Shown here piece by piece: positions 57,501 through 64,000 of a stretch of DNA of 64,000 nt; position 1 is the first letter of the stretch, and each line of letters opens with the position of its first letter. This DNA is from Erodium maritimum (Eukaryota; Streptophyta; Magnoliopsida; Geraniales; Geraniaceae): positions 43,793,825 to 43,857,824 of the forward strand of contig OY997591.1 in NCBI GenBank assembly GCA_963921825.1, given 5' to 3'. The position numbers were made by a program, and so were the translations under genes. Under the pieces are notes generated by a model. It did not search any database, was not told where the DNA came from, and was given only the letters and a program-made list of their open reading frames with translations.

Positions 57501-58100
57501 TCAAAGTTTGTTCATCCCCGAATAATATAACCCAAAACACATTGGCATGACCATTCTTACAGAAAAAAGTTGTGTCACTCGTCTGATTCGTAACTTGCTC
57601 CAAAGCAATTCCATATGTGCTAACACAAGGTCATCTTGGAGTTTCCGGTGTGTGTTATCATTTGTCACCTCGCTTCGAGCCGCCACGTGTTGTTCGTAGG
57701 ACCAGGTCCCTCCCTCGTGGCATCGTTCGGGTGGAGTCCAATCAGGTATTTTCGGAGGGGCGTCGTAATACAAATCTTCATCTCCTTGGTCGTACCGATC
57801 GCGTTCATCCTCCACAATCATGTTGTATAGAATGATACCGGTATGCATGATATCAGCCAAAGAAATCCTGCTCCAAAGGCGAGCGGGCCGGGAAATTATG
57901 TGCCACCGTGTTTGGAGGACTCCAAAACGTCATTCAACATCTTTCTTGCAACATTCTTGATCTTTAGCAAACAATTTATTTTGCGTATAGCAAGATGGCG
58001 AACCGACTTCACGAACCGTCTCCATGATGATGAGTAAATGCCGTCAACCAAATAATAATATCGATTATAACGATATACGTTGATCTCGAACTCCAATTTG
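57501..58100 (-). pseudogene. PIF/Harbinger DDE transposase, C-terminal relic
   Basis: On the minus strand, YYLVDGIYSSSWRRFVKSV (near 58050-57990) and later MHTGIILYNMIVEDERD (near 57850-57800) match the DDE_Tnp_4 family of plant Harbinger transposases; the final Glu of VEDE is part of this conserved end. A HRKLQDDLVLAHMELLW-type tail follows. The two parts are in different frames, with a frame change near 57890, and the N-terminal half with the first catalytic residues is not recognisable. It is a dead remnant. Terminal inverted repeats were not found. Confidence 0.78.
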
Positions 58101-58411
58101 GCAGACTAATTTTTTATTTTATCGCAAACAATCTCATGACTGGAAACTAGACAACCAGCAAAAGCTGGCTTGCACTACCACTAGAATGGGTCATACTTAT
58201 AAAACTTGAGAACCGAAAAAGAGTTCATCGCTACAATAAACATGATTTCTAATGGAAATAGCAAGGCCAACTATAAATTTTTATATACAGTATCATGAAA
58301 AACAACCGTCAACTGTCTCAAATTACTTACAATAGTAGTGTCGCAGAACTGAAAATTCAAAATGTAGTTGAATCATTAATGTAACATAACTAGAACGGAT
58401 AGACGAGGAAG
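58101..58411. other. Stretch upstream of the Harbinger relic
   Basis: It may hold decayed transposase sequence, but nothing could be read with confidence. Confidence 0.4.
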
Positions 58412-58429
58412 AAAAAATAAAGCCTTAAT

Positions 58430-59181
58430 CTCCCCGTCTCTTCAACCCTAACCGCCGTTCTCTTTGAGCTCCCCTTTTCCTGCTGGCGACGCCATGGTCT
58501 CCGGCCATAAACGTCGCCAGTAGGTCCCCTTGATCTTCTGCTTTGTTTCCCCCCGGCTTCAAACCCTCCCCCGTACCCCCCCTTTTCCCTCTCTCATCTC
58601 AGGGCCGGCGCCAGATTTTCGTTGTTCGGTGTCTATGTTCGCCTCCGACTGATGCTGTTTTGGTGCCAATGGATTCGCAAGGTGGGTCCAGCTCCAGCAA
58701 CTCTTCACGCTGCAGATCCGGCCTGAACGATTACCTTTAGCGGGGATTTGGAGTATGCGTTTTCTGGATTCCTCGGGTCAAGGTCCTTTGTCGGACGGTG
58801 GCGACTCTGAATCGGCTAGGTTTTTTTCCTTTCGTTTTACAGCTTTTCAATAACTGCACTTGGAGCAGATTGGGTGTGCACTAGTTGCACGGTTTGTGTG
58901 CACTAGTTGCACATTTGGTGTGCACTTGTTGCACGGTTGGTGTGCCCGTTATGTGGCACGGTTTGGTGTGCACGTTTGTTGCACTATTGACGTGCACGTG
59001 TTTGCTCGTTCTAGGGCGTCCTATGAGCCTTCTAGTAGGGAGTTCGGTAGTATTATATTATAGGCTTGTTAGTTTTGGAGTCTGTAATTTTATCGTTTGC
59101 TTGTGCGCTTTCATCAGATTGCACATATGTTACTTTGATTGATATATAAAATTAATGCTTCCCGTTTTTCGTCAAAAAAAA
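58430..59181 (+). mobile_element. Short non-autonomous retroposon
   Basis: AATAAAGCCTTAAT lies at both ends (left copy ending 58429, right copy ending 59194), a target duplication of about 13-14 bp. The insert ends in CGTTTTTCGTCAAAAAAAAA, a LINE-type tail. The 5' part is GC-rich and gene-like (CCCTAACCGCCG). The middle has a tandem repeat of TGCACGGTTGGTGTGCAC-type units. No reverse transcriptase is present. The protein, if any, is unrecognised. Confidence 0.78.
58866..59010. repeat. ~22-bp tandem repeat (TTGCAC..GGTGTGCAC)
   Basis: About six irregular copies of a unit containing TTGCACGGTTGGTGTGCAC lie inside the retroposon at 58430-59181. The variants differ in length and by point changes. 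Confidence 0.7.
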
Positions 59182-59240
59182 ATAAAGCCTTAATAACCTT
59201 AATAATGTAACATAACTGTAATACACTCACAAACAATAAA

Positions 59241-60050
59241 TGGATAATTGTCAAAACATGCACTAATGTTTCGTCCACAAACGAAATAGTGCACAATGTT
59301 TTGTCCACGTCGTCTGGCTACCCTTATGAATCGTCCACACACTTCTGTTAGAAAAATTAACGGAATATTCCATTTATGTTATACATATGCAGTTAAAGTA
59401 TAACTGAAATGACCATTTTACCCTTATCATGGATCTTTTGACTTTTCCTTTTGACTTTTGCATGAAACATTACCATTCTACCCTTTCTAATAAAAAACAA
59501 ATTAAAATTAAATAAATAGACAAATAATTTTTTTTATATAAAATCAGTTTTTATTTATAAAAATTATTTTTATTTTAAAAATTTCCGATTTTAATTTAAA
59601 AAAATACATAAAAATCAGTTTTTTTTTAAAAAAAATACATAAAAATCAGTTTTTTATTTAATTATATTTGTTTTTTTAGGAGGTTTTGGGTAGAAAAAAA
59701 TAAAAAAATAAAAATAAAAATAAAAAATATAATTAAATTATTAATTAAATTAAAAAAACTAACTTTTTGTATTTTTTTAAAAACTCTTGTTTTTATTTAT
59801 TTTTTAAATTAAATTACGAATTTTTGAATTTCAAACCAAAAGGGCAAAATTGAGGGTATATCAGTCTTTTAACTCATTCTTATTTTTGAATTTCAAACCA
59901 AAAGGACAAAATTGTCAATTCAGGTTCTGCTGTTACACTTTTCTCACAGAAGTGCATGGACGAATAAGGGTGCCCAGACGATGTGGGCAAAATATTGTGC
60001 ACTGTTTCGTTTGTGGACGAAACATTAGTGCATGTTTTGACAATTATCCC
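59241..60050. mobile_element. Mutator-type inverted-repeat element (810 bp)
   Basis: The inverted ends start (T/G)GGATAATTGTCAAAACAT and extend for about 115 bp with roughly ten mismatches. AACAATAAA flanks both sides (59232-59240, 60051-60059), a 9-bp target duplication as produced by Mutator-like transposases. The interior is very AT-rich and non-coding, with a duplicated TTTTTGAATTTCAAACCAAA (59819, 59883). It is non-autonomous. Confidence 0.88.
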
Positions 60051-60059
60051 AACAATAAA

Positions 60060-60702
60060 GTCTTAATATTGCATACTTGGTCATTCACGATCACTTGAGT
60101 AATAAAGGAATCAACAGAAGAGGGCCTCAGGCTATTTTTTACACAAGAAAGAGAGTCATCATCTACAGAAAATAATAGCAGTTGAATAAACAACCAGTCT
60201 CACCCTAATAAACAAACTAGCAGTTGAAAATAAGAAAGAATAACAGAATAAAATTGAATACAATATAATTAAGGATGTGATAAAATTGAAACTCAAGCTT
60301 AATTATTCACAGAACTAGAATACCGTCTACTCATCAGAACAGTAAAATAAAAACATTTACAACAATATGGTGGAGATTATTAATTACCTATATTTGATCA
60401 TATCAGGGAAAATCAGTACATCTCCGTCCTTTAGTTCGCAAACATCTCCGTTTGGGTAAATAATCAGTATAGTCTGTTAGAATAAATAAATAAATAAACC
60501 ATCATGAAATTGAAAACGGATCCATATTAAAGAACCCACCTTTATACTGATTTCATCCTCGCGGGACTTTAAAGTGGAGGTAAGTCTCGCAGGGAGCGAC
60601 TTAGGGCCACCGAGCAAGAAATTTTCATAATCAGGGGAATTATTGGAAGATCATTTCTTTTTGTAAGTGTTAAGAGGTAGACCACGTCTTTTATCAAATT
60701 GA
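60060..60702. other. Stretch with no supported gene
   Basis: It is AT-rich, and short ORFs look accidental. The last bases contain ATCAAATTGA, the candidate target duplication of the next repeat. Confidence 0.5.
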
Positions 60703-61970
60703 TTTTTTTAAACGAAAGTTGCAATACATCAATTTAAATTCAAATACATATGAGTGTATCAGGAATAAATTCCTGACCACGAAGAACAGACAAAAGACTC
60801 AATAGTGTCGCAGTTCTTTTCACATTATAACTGTCACCGACAGTATTGAAAGCTAGTCGAATTTGATTACGGTTGCTCAAGGTATTTCCTAAACGATGCA
60901 TGCATAGTAGATTATGACCGAACCTGCTATCATCCACTTCTAATCTATGATGAAACATACTACGGATGCTCAAGGTATTGCCTAAACACTGCGTACTCTA
61001 GAGAGTGCGACCGAACCTGCTATCATCAGTTTTAGAGACCCACTCGATTAGCCAGATCCTTAATCGAGAGAGGGATCGAGGGCGGTGCGGTGGTGGAGGC
61101 CAGGGATGGGGCGATTTAAGAGACGACGACGACGGCTTCAGAGACGGCGGCGATGACGACGGTGCGGTGGTGGAGGCCAAGGAGAAGGACGTGCCGATGG
61201 CGGCAAAAACCATCGAAGTTGTAGAGGCGGTGCCGACAGAGTCGGGATACTCGAGGCATGGCTCGCCGAAACCTCGGAGGAGACCTTGGCAAAGTCGGAA
61301 CTCTAGCCACCGCGTTGGCTGAATCAGAAACCAGAGTAAGGTCGTGGTAGACCCGGGGATTCGATGACCCAGGGTTTGGAGGGAAAAACCCGTTACTTGA
61401 CATGGAAGGAACACCAAACCGCCACAGAGACCCCCCCCCCCCCCCCCCCCCTCGTCGCAGTTGCATGACTGAAAAAGGGGAAGACGAAGGCGGCATCCTC
61501 GACGGAGAAGGGGAAGAAAGTTGAACCTGTGGATGGCTTGGCAACCAGCATCCATACTTATCCTCCACGCCAGACAAGGCATGCGAGGGACAAGACCACA
61601 CACAAGGGGGACAACACTGACGGCCCAAGCAGCATCATGCACAAGAAGGGACATAAGAGAGGTCACGTCGGTGGTGGTAGCAGGGAAGAGAGGGGGGGCG
61701 AACAAGATCGGGAGACACGGCGTTGGTAGCGGGAGGAAACCAACGTCGTGGTGGCTAGAGGAGGCTCGAAGGAGTCCTTGCAGGAAAAATCCTAGTAGAA
61801 ATCCCCGAGAGAGACGCAGGAGAGTAACTACCGGCGTCGAAAGTAAACCCACAGAATGTGAGATAGAGGAAAGGAGCCATGACAACAGCCATTGAGGGAG
61901 GTGGCGGCATTAGGTCAGGCCTTTTAGTTAGATTGTAATGCGTACTATTTCTTTAGCTATTTTTGTTTTT
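60703..61970 (-). mobile_element. Retroposon-like repeat with A-tail on the minus strand
   Basis: The minus strand ends in TTGCAACTTTCGTTTAAAAAAA (T-run 60703-60709). ATCAAATTGA on the left (60693-60702) and ACCAAATTGA on the right (61971-61980) form a possible 10-bp target duplication with one mismatch. A second copy fragment lies at 306-836. A 295-codon minus-strand ORF (61885-60998) is Leu/Ser/Pro-rich, and overlapping ORFs in other frames look alike, so coding is doubtful. Near the 3' end two related segments (DDSRFG...) suggest an internal duplication of about 100 bp. Confidence 0.6.
61431..61451. repeat. Poly-C tract of 21 bases
   Basis: This is a run of 21 C, unusually long for a plant genome. 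It lies in the GC-rich part of the 60703-61970 repeat. Sequencing or assembly slippage is possible here. Confidence 0.95.
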
Positions 61971-62197
61971 ACCAAATTGATTTCTTTTCGTTTTTATTTT
62001 ATTTTTGTATTTTAAATTTATAAGATTACTCTTATACCCTTTCAACACTGAACCAAGAATATTTAGCTTCTGTAACTAATATTGTATGATAATAATCTCA
62101 GACTACACGAAAGGAAAAATTATCTCTCAATTGTGAGCCTTCCTTCTAGCCCTAGCAGCCGAACGCTATAGAGCTCTCCCCAAATTCCTCTGTCGTC

Positions 62198-62779
62198 GTG
62201 CCTATTTTCAGCACTAGGCTGGTGATGACCGTCGTTGCTCCTGTCGGTGGCTTTCTTCTTCCCCTCCCTTGCCCCCATCAACCCATTTCGAAACCTGGGA
62301 AGGTGGAGCGTCGGCGATGGAAACCAAAGCCGACCCTCCAAGCTTTGACACCTTTTGCGATCTCTCCGCCTCTGGGATCGATTACAGATAAAGGTTCCTT
62401 CGCCTTGGGGTCAGCATCTCCTACCCAGGTGGCTAAACCGAAACGGGGGAGGCCTCTACATCATCCAACACTGCCTTCTTCTCCATGTAAGGGTCTTCTC
62501 GCCTTACTGTCTCCGAACCCTAGCGTGTCGCCTTGCACAGCAAGCCGCGACCTCGCTCTAGTTACCTCAAACCCTAGCGTGCCGCCTTGCCCTACAAGAC
62601 GTGATCTCGCTCCGATTCCCCCGAACCCTAGAGTGGTGACTTGTCCTGCAAGTTGTGTCCTCGCTCTGGATTCCGCGAACCTTAGCGTACCGCTTCTTCC
62701 TGCGATACATGACCTTTCTCTAGCACCGCTACCTGGCGGCAAGGTTTCTAGGGTTTCGGCGCCACTTGGTGCTACCTGA
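62198..62779 (+). CDS. Unrecognised ORF with 18-residue tandem repeats
   Basis: The ORF has 193 codons. The N-terminal third is basic and hydrophobic with an AT-hook-like AKPKRGRPLHH (near 62430). The rest consists of about four 18-residue repeats of the type NPSVPPCPTRRDLALVTS, encoded by a 54-bp DNA repeat (AACCCTAGCGTG at 62516 and 62570). A CT-rich, 5'-UTR-like stretch precedes it (62130-62197). It may be a fragment of a plant LINE ORF1 or of a host gene; I do not recognise it. Beyond the stop, sequence continues ~135 bp to the Gypsy LTR at 62917. Confidence 0.4.
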   Translation: MPIFSTRLVMTVVAPVGGFLLPLPCPHQPISKPGKVERRRWKPKPTLQALTPFAISPPLGSITDKGSFALGSASPTQVAKPKRGRPLHHPTLPSSPCKGLLALLSPNPSVSPCTASRDLALVTSNPSVPPCPTRRDLAPIPPNPRVVTCPASCVLALDSANLSVPLLPAIHDLSLAPLPGGKVSRVSAPLGAT

Positions 62780-62916
62780 GCCCTACCTAGGGCTGGTTGT
62801 CCCTTAGGTCATGCACCTGGTCGGGCACTCGTTCCTAATATTACATGGGACCAGGTACGCATTCCTACTGATGAGGTCTCGGGTGATAACCCTAGTGCAC
62901 TTTCACCGTTGCGGAG

Positions 62917-64000
62917 TGTAAGAACCGCCTTCAGTCGATCCCGGTCGAACCGGCGAACTTTTGGCGAAAGTTGACTTTTTGCCGGAAAAGTCAACCGATG
63001 ACTCATTCGGGACCTTTCCTTTCAAACAACTGTAATTGTGAAAAAGTCAAATGTCAGTCAATTTCGGTCAAACCTTGGGCCTTAGTAAATTAATTAATCA
63101 TGTGCTGAATTTTTCCTAAGAAGAGAGGTTGTCCCCACATGGACAAGTGTCCATAGTGGCTTGGGTGAGAAGAAACAAGGTGTAAATGACCCTTATACCC
63201 CCAAACTTGAACTTGTGAGGCTTTTAGGCAAATGGGGTAATTGGGTAAATACCAAAGTAGGTTTTAAGGGTTTGGGGACAACAATTTCAGCATATCCACA
63301 CCTCTTGGCCGAAATTGGAGAGAGATAAAGGAAGAGAAGAGCTATGGAAGCTTGAGGAGGAAGAAATGAGGAAAAGGATTGGTCTTGAACTCATTTTCTA
63401 CCGAAATCTTCCCAAAAACACTAGTTTCTTCTTCTACTTTCCATTCCCAAGGTAAATATCTAATCCTTTTTCGTTTTTGTTGATTTTGGTTCTTGGGTTT
63501 TGAGGAAAAGGATGAACTTGGTTGGGTTTTGAGGTTTTGGGTGTTGGATGATGATTTATGGAGAGAAAAGGGAGTTAGATGATGGATTTTAATTGGATTG
63601 TTGTGGTTTTGATGAGGACCCATCATGGGTATTGAAGTAGAGACGTTATTGGGTATGTTTTGGAGTTTTGGGAGGTCATCAATGGTGTTTTTGAGGTAGT
63701 ATTTCGTAGAATCGAAGCTGGAGGAAGAAGAAGGCGGAACAGTGTCAGACCCGTCATGGATCCGTGACGGGCACCGTGATGGAACGCGTCACGGCTCCGT
63801 GAGGGAGACCATGACGGCGCCAGTCACGACTCTGTGAGGAAAACCGTGACGGTGCATACCACGGGTCCGTGACCCGAACCGTGACAAACCAGAGTTGGGC
63901 CTTTTGGGCCCATTTTGTTGGATTTTGAGTAATTGGGACGATTATCTATAACCGAGCTCTTTTGGGGGTTAATTGGGAATGTTTTCCTCATTAAACCAAT
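62917..64000 (+). mobile_element. LTR of the long-LTR Ty3/Gypsy family (copy 3, runs off the window)
   Basis: It starts TGTAAGAACCGCC, the family's sense-strand LTR start (complement of the GGTTCTTACA end of copy 1). The following GTTGACTTTTTGCCGG and AAAGTCAACC words also occur in copy 1. The sense strand is plus here. The region near 63300-63450 has a purine-rich leader and a possible splice donor (CAAG|GTAAAT). A short irregular repeat of CCGTGACGG words lies at 63750-63890. The other end and any internal region are outside the window. Confidence 0.8.

Noticed and set aside
60998-61885. 295-codon minus-strand ORF as a real protein
   Set aside because: GC-rich sequence with few stops in several frames, low complexity and a homopolymer inside; kept only as part of the repeat.
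62516-62700. AACCCTAG words as interstitial telomere repeats
   Set aside because: They recur every 54 bases as part of a coding-like repeat, not as tandem CCCTAAA units.

Overview
The window looks like repeat-rich intergenic DNA from a flowering plant, most likely a eudicot. The evidence is Ty1/Copia and Ty3/Gypsy (Athila-type, plus a family with long LTRs) retrotransposons, plant L1-type LINEs, a CACTA (En/Spm) transposon with TNP2- and TNPA-type genes, a PIF/Harbinger remnant, a Mutator-type inverted-repeat element and a possible hAT. I see no complete host gene, no rRNA or tRNA gene and no bacterial-style operon. All calls were made by reading the sequence; no database search was possible.

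Layout. 1-836: a Copia LTR end abutting a long-LTR Gypsy end, then a fragment of a non-LTR-like repeat. 837-~5830: a broken Copia element on the minus strand with its 3' LTR and polypurine tract. ~6090-12279: a decayed L1-type LINE on the plus strand. 13508-~15110: a minus-strand relic of an RRM-type LINE ORF1. ~15440-16159: three exon-like blocks of an unrecognised gene. 16269-39895: a nest in which hAT-like ends surround a 21.75 kb CACTA element (17694-39444, 3-bp target duplication TGT). A 13.07 kb Athila-type Gypsy element (19188-32257) lies inside an exon of the CACTA TNPA-like gene. The CACTA element also carries a truncated TNP2 transposase and, on the opposite strand, three small unrecognised ORFs, each preceded by a possible splice acceptor.

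39900-42710: a 5'-UTR-like exon pair, an LTR-like stretch and a 1.8 kb GC-rich block between 29-bp direct repeats. 42715-48070: a solo Copia LTR (target duplication AATAA) that contains a solo long-LTR Gypsy LTR (43646-47308, GACCC). 48187-52039: a 5'-truncated LINE with a 15-bp target duplication that contains a second solo Gypsy LTR (48665-51439, ACAAC). ~52055-56928: a Gypsy remnant with primer binding site and polypurine tract but no visible gag or pol. Inside it sits an ORF1-only retroposon (53428-55369) with a perfect 16-bp target duplication.

57501-64000: a PIF/Harbinger transposase relic, a short retroposon (58430-59181), an 810-bp inverted-repeat element with a 9-bp target duplication (59241-60050), another retroposon-like repeat (60703-61970), an ORF with an 18-residue tandem repeat, and a third long-LTR Gypsy LTR running off the end.

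The most interesting points are the extra three-ORF cassette in the CACTA element, the RRM/AT-hook ORF1-only retroposon with a second older relative in the window, the reciprocal nesting of the same two LTR families, and independent minisatellite growth inside the long Gypsy LTRs.
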